Part shown: one piece after another, positions 40,865-48,568 of the stretch | How the letters are laid out: each line of letters opens with the position of its first letter | Numbering within the stretch: the first letter of the stretch is position 1 | Assembly (NCBI GenBank): GCA_964483405.1 | Contig: CAZABC010000001.1 | Coordinates: 62,001-126,000, forward strand | Reading direction: 5' to 3' | DNA length: 64,000 nt | Source: CAZABC01 sp964483405 | Lineage (GTDB): Bacteria > Chloroflexota > Limnocylindria > Limnocylindrales > CSP1-4 | Translations under genes and position numbers: made by a program | Notes under the pieces: model-generated | What the model was told of the DNA's origin: nothing | Database searches by the model: none | Seen by the model: only the letters and a program-made list of their open reading frames with translations

Positions 40865-41455
40865 TCAGCCGGGCAGGAGCGTCCGGAGGGCCGCCTTGAC
40901 CCGTTCCTCGAGCGTCGGCCCGACGGCGGGGTCGGCGAGCGCGGCGCGGGACGCGACGCGGGCCTCGGCGAGCGAGTAGCCGAGCGCCTGCAGGGCGGCG
41001 ACGACCTCGCCCTCGCCGGCGGGACCGAGGGCCGTCGCGCCGGCGGCCGTGCCCGCGGCGGCGACCTTCTCCTTGAGCTCGAAGATGATCCGCTCGGCGA
41101 GCTTGCGGCCGATCCCCGGGATCGCGGTCAGGACCGCGTGATCCTGCTGGAGGATGGCCAGCTGGAGGTCGGCGGTCGGCCGCGAGCCGACGATCGCGAG
41201 GGCGACCTTCGGCCCGACGCCGGTGACCGTCAGGAGGAGGTTGAAGAAGCCGAGCTCCTCGACCGACCGGAAGCCGTACAGGGCCTGCAGGTCGTCGCGG
41301 ACGAGGTGGTAGGTGTAGAGCTTCCGGCGCTCGCCCGGGACGGCGGCGGCGATGATCGCCGGGGCGGCGAAGACCCGGTAGCCGATCCCGCCGACCTCGA
41401 TGACGAGCGAGTCGACCGCGACCGCGCCGACCGTTCCCTCGACCGAGGCGATCAC
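40865..41455 (-). CDS. ruvA: Holliday junction DNA helicase subunit RuvA
   Basis: Junction-binding subunit that targets RuvB. It is 196 residues. OB fold (VDSLVIEVGGIGYRVFAAP), two helix-hairpin-helix motifs (LLTVTGVGPKVALAIVG and LTAIPGIGRKLAERIIFELKEK), an Ala/Gly-rich flexible linker, and a C-terminal RuvB-binding three-helix domain (EVVAALQALGYSLAEARVA...VKAALRTLL). The ATG overlaps the ruvC stop (ATGA). It is the last gene of yebC-ruvC-ruvA. Confidence 0.97.
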   Translation of the reverse strand: MIASVEGTVGAVAVDSLVIEVGGIGYRVFAAPAIIAAAVPGERRKLYTYHLVRDDLQALYGFRSVEELGFFNLLLTVTGVGPKVALAIVGSRPTADLQLAILQQDHAVLTAIPGIGRKLAERIIFELKEKVAAAGTAAGATALGPAGEGEVVAALQALGYSLAEARVASRAALADPAVGPTLEERVKAALRTLLPG

Positions 41456-42066
41456 CGGCGGGTCGTCCCGGCCCGCGGCTTGACCGCGGCTCGCTCGGCC
41501 GCCAGCGCGTCCCGGACGGCCCGCTCGTACGGCGTCTCGCCGCGGGCGAGCGGGGCCGCGGCCGCGCGGTCGAGGACCGGCGCGCTCGCCGCCTCGCCGG
41601 GCCGGATCCGGTGGGCCGCCCAGATGGCGATCGCGAGCGCGTCGGCCGCGTCGTCGGGTGCCGGCGGCTCGGCCAGCCCGAGCAGGAGCGCGACCATCCG
41701 GCCGACCTGTGCCTTGTCGGCGCCCCCGTGCCCGGTGACCGCGCTCTTGACCTCCGACGGCGTCGCCTCCCGGACCGCCACCCCGGCCGCCGCCGCCGCG
41801 AGGAGGACGACGCCACGGGCATGGCCGACGGCAAGGGCCGTCTGGACGTTGCGCGAGAAGAAGACCCGCTCGACCGCGACGACGTCGGGTCGGTGGAGCT
41901 CGATCAGCTCGGTCACGAGCCCGTGGATCGCAAGCAGCCGCTCGGGCAGCGGCAGGTCGGGGCTCGTCACGAGGCAGCCGTGGTCGACCGGGCGGAGATG
42001 ACCGTTCCGCTCGACGATCCCGTAACCCAGCGCGGCCGTCCCCGGGTCGACCCCGAGGACGATCAC
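41452..42066 (-). CDS. ruvC: Holliday junction resolvase RuvC
   Basis: Dimeric RNase H-fold endonuclease resolving four-way junctions. It is 204 residues. It starts MIVLGVDPGTAALGYGIV, which carries the first catalytic Asp, then VVAVERVFFSRNVQTAL (catalytic Glu), VKSAVTGHGGADKAQVGRMV and DDAADALAIAIWAA (last Asp pair). A 35-residue basic extension follows the core. ATG 42066 overlaps the yebC stop (ATGA). Confidence 0.97.
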   Translation of the reverse strand: MIVLGVDPGTAALGYGIVERNGHLRPVDHGCLVTSPDLPLPERLLAIHGLVTELIELHRPDVVAVERVFFSRNVQTALAVGHARGVVLLAAAAAGVAVREATPSEVKSAVTGHGGADKAQVGRMVALLLGLAEPPAPDDAADALAIAIWAAHRIRPGEAASAPVLDRAAAAPLARGETPYERAVRDALAAERAAVKPRAGTTRR

Positions 42067-42815
42067 CCGGCGACCTCGGCGAAGACGTCCTCGGGGATGT
42101 CGAAGTTCGCGGTGACGCGCTGGACGTCGTCGAGGTCCTCGAGGAGGTCGACGAGGCGGAGAGCCTTCCGGGCGTGGTCCGAGTCGAGGGTCACGGTCTG
42201 CCGGGCGATCATCGCGGTCTCCGCCGACTCGACGGCGATGCCGGCCGCCTCGATCGCCGTCCGAACGCGCTCGAGGTCGCCGGGCGTCGTGTAGATCTCG
42301 ATCCGCTCGGGATCGGACGTGTCGACGTCGTCGGCGCCGGCGTCGATCGCGACGAGCGCGAGCTCGTCGGGATCCCCGCGACCGACCGCGACGGCGATCA
42401 GCCCGCGGGGCTCGAACTGCCAGGCGACCGCCCCGGAGCCGGCGAGCTGGCCGCCGGCCTTCGTGAACACCGCCCGGACCTCGGCCGCGGTGCGGTTGCG
42501 GTTGTCGGTCGTGGCCTCGACGAGGAGCGCGACGCCGCCGGGGCCGTAGCCCTCGTAGACGATCTCCTCGAACTGCTCGGCGTCGCCGCCCCCGGTCGCC
42601 TTCTCGATCGTCCGCCTGATGTTGTCGGCGGGCATGTTGACCGAGCGGGCCTTCTCGATCGCGAGGCGGAGGCGGTAGTTCGCGTCGGGGTCGCCGCCGC
42701 CCTGGCGGGCGGCGACGCTGATCTCACGCGCGACCTTCGTGAAGAGCGCGCCGCGCTTCGCGTCGTTGGCGCCCTTCTGGCGCTTGATCGTCGACCACTT
42801 GGAGTGTCCGGACAT
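42063..42815 (-). CDS. YebC/PmpR family protein
   Basis: Conserved protein of 250 residues. Members have been described as transcription regulators and, more recently, as helping ribosomes on proline-rich stretches. It begins MSGHSKWSTIKRQKGANDAKRG, followed by FTKVAREISVAARQGG, MPADNIRRTIEKATGG, EGYGPGGVALLVEATTDNRNRTA, and a C-terminal acidic alpha/beta domain. The gene is adjacent to ruvC as in many bacteria. A minus-strand TATACT -10 box lies 8 bases before ATG 42815. Confidence 0.96.
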   Translation of the reverse strand: MSGHSKWSTIKRQKGANDAKRGALFTKVAREISVAARQGGGDPDANYRLRLAIEKARSVNMPADNIRRTIEKATGGGDAEQFEEIVYEGYGPGGVALLVEATTDNRNRTAAEVRAVFTKAGGQLAGSGAVAWQFEPRGLIAVAVGRGDPDELALVAIDAGADDVDTSDPERIEIYTTPGDLERVRTAIEAAGIAVESAETAMIARQTVTLDSDHARKALRLVDLLEDLDDVQRVTANFDIPEDVFAEVAG

Positions 42816-42823
42816 CGCGCGGG

Positions 42824-42841
42824 AGTATAGCCGACTATGAT
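42824..42841. promoter_or_regulatory. Divergent -10 boxes for yebC-ruvCA and EF-G2
   Basis: Minus-strand TATACT (42824-42829) is 8 bases before the yebC ATG. Plus-strand TATGAT (42836-42841) precedes EF-G2 by about 100 bases. Both stand out in a GC-rich background. -35 elements are not clear. Confidence 0.4.
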
Positions 42842-42944
42842 GGCCCGACCGGGCGGCGCCCCCCGCCCACCGGGCTCGCGCGCGCCACGCGCGACCGCGC
42901 CCGCTCCCACCGCACCAGGCCGCACCGGAGGATCCGACGAGTCG

Positions 42945-45029
42945 ATGACGACCAGGGCCGTTGACGCCAACCACCTCCGCAACGTCGTCCTGGCCGGCCA
43001 CGCCGGCGCCGGCAAGACGACGCTCGCGGAGCAGCTCCTCTTCCGGGCCGGGGCGATCGGCCGCCTCGGGCGGGTCGACGACGGCACGGCGAGCCTCGAC
43101 TTCGAGCCGGAGGAGCAGAAGCGCCGGGAATCGCTCAGCCTCGCCGTGGCCGCCCTCGACCACGACGGCCACCGGATCACCCTCGTCGACACGCCCGGCT
43201 ACCCGGACTTCGTCGCCGAGGTGGTGTCGGGCTTCTACGCCGCGGACGCATCGCTCCTCGTCATGGACGCGTCGGGCGGGGTCGAGGCCGGGCTCGAGAC
43301 CGCGGTCGCCGAGTCGCGGGCGACGGGGCGGGCCGCCTGCTTCGTCATCAACAAGTGCGACCGTGAGAACGCGGATCCCGCGGCGGCCCTCGACGCGCTG
43401 CGCGAGGCGTTCGGGCCGAAGATCGCACCGCTCCACCTGGCGATCGGCGCGGCGGATACCTTCAGCGGGTACGTCGACCTCGTCCACCGCAAGGCGTACC
43501 GGTCCGACGGCAAGGCCGACGTCGAGATCGAGATCCCGGCCGAGCTCGCCGACGAGGTCGCCCGGCGCCGCGACCAGCTGCTCGAGGCGGCCGCCGAGGC
43601 GGACGACGACGTTCTGACGAAGTATCTCGAGGGCGAGGAGATCAGCGACGCCGAGCTCGACGCGTGTCTCCATCGGGGCGTCCGCGACGCGATCCTTGCG
43701 CCGGTCCTCATCGCCTCGGCGACGAAGGGCATCGGCCTCCGCGGGCTCGCCGACGCGATCGTCCGGTACTTCCCGGCGCCGGCCGAGGAGCCGCCGGTCA
43801 CGGTGACCGACCGGGGCGGGGCGACCGTCGAGGTGGCGCCCGACCCCGCCGGGCCGCTCGTCGCCCGCGTGTTCAAGACGTCGGCCGATCCGTACGTCGG
43901 CCGGCTGACGTTCCTGCGGGTCCTCTCGGGGACGCTCCGGAGCCAGGGCGCCGCGTTCAACGCCAACCGCGGCGAGGAGGAGCGGATCGGCCAGCTCCTG
44001 CTGCTCCACGGCAAGGAGCAGGAGCCGGTCGGCGAGCTCAAGGCCGGCGAGATCGGCGCGGTGGCGAAGCTCGGGGTCACCCACACCGGCGACACCCTCG
44101 CGTCGAAGGATCGGCCCCTCACGCTGCCGCCGATGGACTTCCCGGAGCCGACGCTCGTCGTGGCGATCGAGCCGCAGACCAAGGCCGACCTCGACAAGAT
44201 GGGCTCCGCCCTCCAGCGGATGCTCGAGGAGGAGCCATCCGCTCGCGTCGAGCGGAGCGCGACCGGCGAGCAGCTCCTGGTCGCGACCGGCGAGGCCCAC
44301 GTCGCCGTCATCTCCGAGCGGCTCAAGCGCAAGTTCGGCGCGGCGATCGTGACCAGGCAGCCGAAGGTGCCGTACAAGGAGACGATCCGCGGCAAGACGC
44401 AGGTCCACGGCCGCTACAAGAAGCAGACCGGTGGCCATGGGATGTTCGGTGACGTCTGGCTCGAGCTCGAGCCGAACCCCGGCGCCGGCGTCGAGTTCGC
44501 CGAGCGGATCGTCGGCGGCTCCGTGCCCCGGGGGTTCTTCGGCGGGGTCGAGAAGGGCATCCGCGAGGCGGCGGCCGACGGCGTCATCGCCGGCTACCCG
44601 CTCGTCGACTTCAAGGCGACCCTGTACGACGGGTCGTTCCACCCGGTCGACTCCAACGAGCTCTCGTTCAAGATCGCGGCCTCGATGGCCCTCAAGGACG
44701 GGGTCCACCAGGCCCGGCCGGTCCTCCTCGAGCCCATCATGACGGTGACCGTCCGCGTCCCCGATCGGTTCATGGGCGACGTCAACCGCGATCTCAACGG
44801 GCGCCGCGGACGGGTCCTCGGGATGGACCCCGCCGGCGACGGGATCCAGGTCGTGACGGCCCAGGTGCCGCAGTCGGAGCTGTTCGGGTACGCGACCGAG
44901 CTTCGCTCGCTCACCGGTGGCCGAGGCTCCTTCCGGGCCGAGGTCGACCACTACGAGGAGGTCCCGGCGCACATCGCCGAGAAGGTCATCGAGGCCCACA
45001 AGAAGGAGGTCGAGGCGGGCGGGCACTGA
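42945..45029 (+). CDS. Elongation factor G-like translational GTPase (EF-G2 type)
   Basis: A 694-residue EF-G paralogue. The G1 motif is GHAGAGKTT in place of the standard AHIDAGKTT, with DTPGYPDF (G3) and NKCD (G4). Domains II-V are recognisable (RVFKTSADPYVGRLTFLRVLSGTL, QTGGHGMFGDVWLELEP, EPIMTVTVRVPDRFMGDVNRDLNGRRG, then QSELFGYATELRSLTGGRGSF). The N-terminal DDGTASLDFEPEEQKRRESL is the hallmark of the FusA2/EF-G2 group rather than of true FusA. ATG 42945 starts MTTRAVDANHLRN, while an upstream ATG 42837 would add a Pro/Ala-rich stretch. rpsL, rpsG and tuf are not adjacent, which also argues against being the main EF-G. Confidence 0.9.
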   Translation: MTTRAVDANHLRNVVLAGHAGAGKTTLAEQLLFRAGAIGRLGRVDDGTASLDFEPEEQKRRESLSLAVAALDHDGHRITLVDTPGYPDFVAEVVSGFYAADASLLVMDASGGVEAGLETAVAESRATGRAACFVINKCDRENADPAAALDALREAFGPKIAPLHLAIGAADTFSGYVDLVHRKAYRSDGKADVEIEIPAELADEVARRRDQLLEAAAEADDDVLTKYLEGEEISDAELDACLHRGVRDAILAPVLIASATKGIGLRGLADAIVRYFPAPAEEPPVTVTDRGGATVEVAPDPAGPLVARVFKTSADPYVGRLTFLRVLSGTLRSQGAAFNANRGEEERIGQLLLLHGKEQEPVGELKAGEIGAVAKLGVTHTGDTLASKDRPLTLPPMDFPEPTLVVAIEPQTKADLDKMGSALQRMLEEEPSARVERSATGEQLLVATGEAHVAVISERLKRKFGAAIVTRQPKVPYKETIRGKTQVHGRYKKQTGGHGMFGDVWLELEPNPGAGVEFAERIVGGSVPRGFFGGVEKGIREAAADGVIAGYPLVDFKATLYDGSFHPVDSNELSFKIAASMALKDGVHQARPVLLEPIMTVTVRVPDRFMGDVNRDLNGRRGRVLGMDPAGDGIQVVTAQVPQSELFGYATELRSLTGGRGSFRAEVDHYEEVPAHIAEKVIEAHKKEVEAGGH

Positions 45030-45037
45030 CCGACCCG

Positions 45038-45071
45038 CCGACGGGCGGTCGGCCCGGCCCCCGCCCGTCGG
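45038..45071. terminator. Bidirectional hairpin between EF-G2 and hisA
   Basis: CCGACGGGCGG and CCGCCCGTCGG, an 11-bp perfect stem with a 12-base loop, lies 9 bases after the EF-G2 stop and 33 bases from the convergent hisA stop. No T tract is present, as elsewhere in this genome. Confidence 0.55.
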
Positions 45072-45104
45072 GGCCGGAGCGGCCGCCGTCGCGGCGCCGG
45101 TGGG

Positions 45105-45869
45105 CTAGGTCGGGCCGCCCTCGGCGATGGCGGCCAGCGCGGCGCCGATGTCCAGCCGACCTTCGTAGATCGCCCGGCCGACGATCGCCGCCTCGCAGCC
45201 GGCGGCCCGCGTCGCGAGCAGGTCGGCGATCGAGGCCACGCCACCCGAGGCGATGACCGCGCCGCGGCCGCGACCGACGAGCGCGCCGAGAAGCTCGAGG
45301 TCGGGCCCCGCCAGCGCGCCGTCGCGGGCGATCGCGGTCGCGGCGACGCGGACGATCCCGGCGTCGGCGAGGCGGTCGAGGGCGGCCTCGACCGGGACGC
45401 CGGCCGCCCCTGCGACCCAGCCCTCGCCGACGGCGGCCCCATCGCGGACGTCGAGCGCGGCGACGATCCGGTCGCCGCCGTGGGTCGAGACGATCGCGGC
45501 GGCGAACGCGGGGTCGGCGAGCGCGGCCGTGCCGACGACGACCCGGGCCGCACCGGCCGTGAGGGCGGCCTCGACGTCGGCCGGGGTCCGGAGGCCGCCG
45601 GCGACCTGGCAGGCCGCCCGCCCCCCGACCGCGGCCACGATCCGTCCGACGAGGCCGACCTGGCTCGGCCGACCGTCGCGCGCTCCGTCGAGGTCGACGA
45701 CGTGGATCCAGCGGGCGCCGGCCTCGACGAGCGCCATGGCCGTCGCGACCGGGTGCTCGCCGTAGACCGTCTCCCGGTCGAACGCGCCGTGGAGCAGGCG
45801 GACGACCCGGCCGGCCCGCAGGTCGATCGCCGGGATGAGGTCGAAGCCGCTCGCCCCGCTGCTTGACAT
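45105..45869 (-). CDS. hisA: Phosphoribosylformimino-AICAR ribotide isomerase (HisA)
   Basis: TIM-barrel isomerase, fourth step of histidine synthesis. About 254 residues. The first catalytic Asp is in LIPAIDLRAGRVVRL, the phosphate-binding loops are QVAGGLRTP and IASGGVAS, and the second half has ALDVRDG. Two ATG starts exist: 45884, next to the operator palindrome, and 45869 used here. hisA is not in the main his operon but is transcribed divergently from it. The operator between them could control both. Confidence 0.93.
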   Translation of the reverse strand: MSSSGASGFDLIPAIDLRAGRVVRLLHGAFDRETVYGEHPVATAMALVEAGARWIHVVDLDGARDGRPSQVGLVGRIVAAVGGRAACQVAGGLRTPADVEAALTAGAARVVVGTAALADPAFAAAIVSTHGGDRIVAALDVRDGAAVGEGWVAGAAGVPVEAALDRLADAGIVRVAATAIARDGALAGPDLELLGALVGRGRGAVIASGGVASIADLLATRAAGCEAAIVGRAIYEGRLDIGAALAAIAEGGPT

Positions 45870-45885
45870 CGCGTCGCAACCCATC

Positions 45886-45911
45886 TAGCGTTTTACCACG
45901 CTACTACGCTA
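45886..45911. promoter_or_regulatory. Likely HisR/YerC-type operator between hisA and the his operon
   Basis: TAGCGT (45886-45891), 6-base spacer, ACGCTA (45898-45903), then a second ACGCTA (45906-45911). The AT-rich core TTTTACC and TACGCT/TAAAAC resemble -10 boxes in both directions. The site is 2 bases from one hisA ATG and 52 bases before the TrpR-like regulator gene. A TrpR-family regulator binding here would repress histidine genes on both sides. Confidence 0.6.
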
Positions 45912-45963
45912 TCACAGCCGATGCCCGTGCCGGATGGTGCGAGCGATCCGGAGGTCACGCCCG

Positions 45964-46320
45964 ATGCTCCCCCGCGACAGCGACTGGCAGACGCCCGAGG
46001 TGGACGACCTGCTCGACGCCATCCTGCGGCTCGACGACCGTGACGAGGCCGGGCGCTTCCTGCGCGACCTGTGCACGCTCGGTGAGCTCCACGACATGGC
46101 CCAGCGGTGGGCGGTCGCGCGGCTCCTCGACGCCGGGCTCCACTACGCCGACATCTCGCGCCGGACCGGCGCGAGCACGGCGACGATCACCCGGATCGCC
46201 GCCTGGCTCCACCACGGCGAGGGCGGCTACCGGGCGATGCTCGACCGGATCGGGCCGCTCGACGTGGCCGGAGCCGCGACCGGCAGCGGTGGCCCCGGCG
46301 CGATGGGCGAACCGCGATGA
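45964..46320 (+). CDS. TrpR-like regulator, YerC/YecD family
   Basis: A 118-residue protein with a TrpR-type helix-turn-helix (LLDAGLHYADISRRTGASTATITRIAAWL) preceded by the family N-terminal segment DWQTPEVDDLLDAILRLDDRDEAGRFLRDLCTL, in which it has the ELHDMAQRW motif. ATG 45964 has GGAGG nine bases upstream, and ATG 45934 would add 10 residues. It heads the his operon: its stop overlaps hisG (ATGA). YerC/YecD proteins, called HisR in some Gram-positive bacteria, are linked to histidine gene control, so autoregulation through the 45886-45911 site is likely. Confidence 0.88.
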   Translation: MLPRDSDWQTPEVDDLLDAILRLDDRDEAGRFLRDLCTLGELHDMAQRWAVARLLDAGLHYADISRRTGASTATITRIAAWLHHGEGGYRAMLDRIGPLDVAGAATGSGGPGAMGEPR

Positions 46321-47177
46321 GGGAGCGTCTCCGGCTCGCCGTCCCGAACAAGGGTCGTCTCGTCGAGCCGACGCTCGGGCTCCTCCACGACGCGGGTCTC
46401 GTCTTCGAGGAGCACGACCGGAGCCTCGTCGCCCGGGTCCAGAACTTCGATCTCGACATCCTGTTCGTCCGGACCAACGACGTGGTCGAGTTCGTCGGCG
46501 ACGGCGTCGCCGACCTCGGCATCACCGGCATCGACCTCCTGAGCGAGGCCGGATCGAGCCTGCCGCGCCTCCGCGACCTCGGGTACGGCCGTTGTCGCCT
46601 GGCCGCCGCGGTGCCCGACGACACGCCGTACCTGGTCCTCGCCGATCTCGCCGGGCTCCGGGTGGCGACGGCGCACCCGGTGACGACCCGCCGCTTCTTC
46701 GAGGCGGCAGCGATCCCGGTCGAGGTCATCCCGCTCTCGGGCGCGGTCGAGGTCGCACCGCGGCTCGGCCTGGCCGAGGCGATCGTCGACCTCGTCTCGA
46801 CCGGCTCGACGCTGGCGATGAACGGGCTGCGACCCATCGGCGAGGTCCTCGCCTCGGAGGCGGTCCTCGTCGCCAACGAGGGCGCCCTCGGGGAGCGCAG
46901 CACCGAGCTCGCGGCCCTCGACACGATGCTCTCGGCCGTCCTCGCGGCGCGCGATCGCAAGTACCTGATGCTCAACGCCCCGGTCGCGACGCTGCCGGCC
47001 CTCGAGGCGCTCCTGCCCGCGCTCGAGTCGCCGACCGTCATCCCGCTCGCCCACGAGGGGATGGTGGCGGTCCACACGGTCGTCGGCGCCGACGACGTCT
47101 GGGGCCTGCTCCCGAGGCTCAAGGGCGCCGGTGCGTCGGGCATCCTCGTCCTCCCGATCGAGAAGATCGTCCCATGA
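46317..47177 (+). CDS. hisG: ATP phosphoribosyltransferase (HisG, long form)
   Basis: First committed enzyme of histidine synthesis, joining ATP and PRPP. It is 286 residues, the long form with a C-terminal ACT-like regulatory domain (ALLPALESPTVIPLAHEGMVAVHTVV), so no HisZ partner is needed. Conserved parts are LAVPNKGRLVEPTL, the DLGITGIDLL block and the PRPP loop VDLVSTGSTLAMNGL. Allosteric histidine feedback is expected from this domain. ATGA overlap with the regulator gene upstream and with hisD downstream. Confidence 0.96.
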   Translation: MRERLRLAVPNKGRLVEPTLGLLHDAGLVFEEHDRSLVARVQNFDLDILFVRTNDVVEFVGDGVADLGITGIDLLSEAGSSLPRLRDLGYGRCRLAAAVPDDTPYLVLADLAGLRVATAHPVTTRRFFEAAAIPVEVIPLSGAVEVAPRLGLAEAIVDLVSTGSTLAMNGLRPIGEVLASEAVLVANEGALGERSTELAALDTMLSAVLAARDRKYLMLNAPVATLPALEALLPALESPTVIPLAHEGMVAVHTVVGADDVWGLLPRLKGAGASGILVLPIEKIVP

Positions 47178-48568
47178 CCGCCCCGCCGTTCCCCGGCGAT
47201 CCCGCGGCGACCGCCGCTGGTGCGCCGATCGGCCCCCGGGCTCCGTCGACCGTCAGCCTCCGCCGCCTCGACCTGCGGACCGGGGACCCGGCGGCGATCG
47301 CCGAGCGCCGAGCGCTCGCCCGCCGCGGCGCGGTGCCGGACCCGGCCGTCCGCGAAGCGGCGCGACGGATCCTCGGCGAGGTCCGAGCGGAGGGCGCGGC
47401 CGCCGTCCGGGCGGCCAACGCGGCCCATGGCGGCGGGACGATCGACGGCCGGCTCGTCCTCGACCGAGGCGAGCTCGCGGCCGCCCGCGACGCCCTCGAG
47501 CCGGGGGTCCGGGCTGCGCTCGAGCTGGCGATCGACAACGTCGGCAGGTTCGCCGCGACGCAGCTGCCGGCGACGACCCGGACGACGATCGTGCCCGGCG
47601 TCGAGATCGAGCGTCGCTGGGTCCCGCTCGCGCGCGTCGGCTGCTACGTGCCGGGTGGCTCGGCGCCGTACCCGTCGTCGCTCGTCATGACGGTCGTCCC
47701 GGCCCGCGTCGCCGGGGTCGGCGCTGTCGTCGTCGCCTCGCCGGCCGACCGGGCGGGGCGGGTCGACCCGGTCCTGCTCGGCGCCGCCGGTCTGCTCGAG
47801 GTCGATGCGTTCGTCGTCGCCGGCGGTGTCCAGGCGATCGGGGCGCTGGCGTACGGGCTGCCCGATGACGGTCTCGAGCCGGTCGACCGGATCGTCGGAC
47901 CGGGCAGCGCCTGGGTCACCGCGGCGAAGATCGAGGTCGTCGGCGAGGTCGGGATCGACCTGCCGGCCGGGCCGTCGGAGGGCATGGTCATCGCCGACGC
48001 CTCGGCCGACCCCGAGATCGTGGCGGCCGACCTCATCACCCAGGCTGAGCATGGGATCGACTCCCCCGCCCTGCTGGTCACCCCCGATCCGGTCCTCGCC
48101 GACGCCGTGGAGGGGGCCGTCCGGCGCCGGCTAGCGGTCCAGCCGCGGCGTGACATCCTCGAGCGGGCGCTGGCCGATCACGGGCGGATCGTCCTCGTCG
48201 CCGACGTCGCGGAGGCCGTCGACTTCGCCAATGAGTACGGGCCCGAGCACCTCTCGGTCGAGGTGGCCGACCTCGAGGGCGCCGTCGCGCGCATCCGCAA
48301 CGCGGGCTCGGTCTTCGTCGGCCCGTGGGCCCCCGAGTCGGCCGGCGATTACGCCACGGGTGCCAACCACGTCCTGCCGACCGGCGGCCTCGCCCGGAGC
48401 TGCGGCGCCCTCGCGGTCGAGAGCTACGGCAAGTTCGTGCAGGTCCAGCGGATCGGCCGGGACGGCCTGGCGACCCTCCGGCCGGCGATCGGCACGCTCG
48501 CTTCGGCCGAGGGGCTGCTCGCCCATCGAGCCGCGGTCGAGGCCCGCTTCGAGGCGGAGGACCGATGA
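47174..48568 (+). CDS. hisD: Histidinol dehydrogenase
   Basis: Last two oxidation steps from L-histidinol to L-histidine, NAD and zinc dependent. It is 464 residues. GCYVPGGSAPYPSSLVMTVVPARVAGV is well conserved (the pattern CYVPGG is diagnostic), with AGGVQAIGALAYG, DRIVGPGSAWVTAAK, DLPAGPSEG, and the C-terminal metal/base motif EHLSVE. An Ala/Pro-rich 25-residue N-terminal extension precedes the first helix. ATGA overlap with hisG. Encoded second after the regulator and hisG. Confidence 0.97.
   Translation: MTAPPFPGDPAATAAGAPIGPRAPSTVSLRRLDLRTGDPAAIAERRALARRGAVPDPAVREAARRILGEVRAEGAAAVRAANAAHGGGTIDGRLVLDRGELAAARDALEPGVRAALELAIDNVGRFAATQLPATTRTTIVPGVEIERRWVPLARVGCYVPGGSAPYPSSLVMTVVPARVAGVGAVVVASPADRAGRVDPVLLGAAGLLEVDAFVVAGGVQAIGALAYGLPDDGLEPVDRIVGPGSAWVTAAKIEVVGEVGIDLPAGPSEGMVIADASADPEIVAADLITQAEHGIDSPALLVTPDPVLADAVEGAVRRRLAVQPRRDILERALADHGRIVLVADVAEAVDFANEYGPEHLSVEVADLEGAVARIRNAGSVFVGPWAPESAGDYATGANHVLPTGGLARSCGALAVESYGKFVQVQRIGRDGLATLRPAIGTLASAEGLLAHRAAVEARFEAEDR

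Noticed and set aside
42816..45026. Minus-strand extension of the yebC frame across EF-G2
   Set aside because: It is antisense to a clear EF-G2 gene. yebC begins at MSGHSKWS, the family start.
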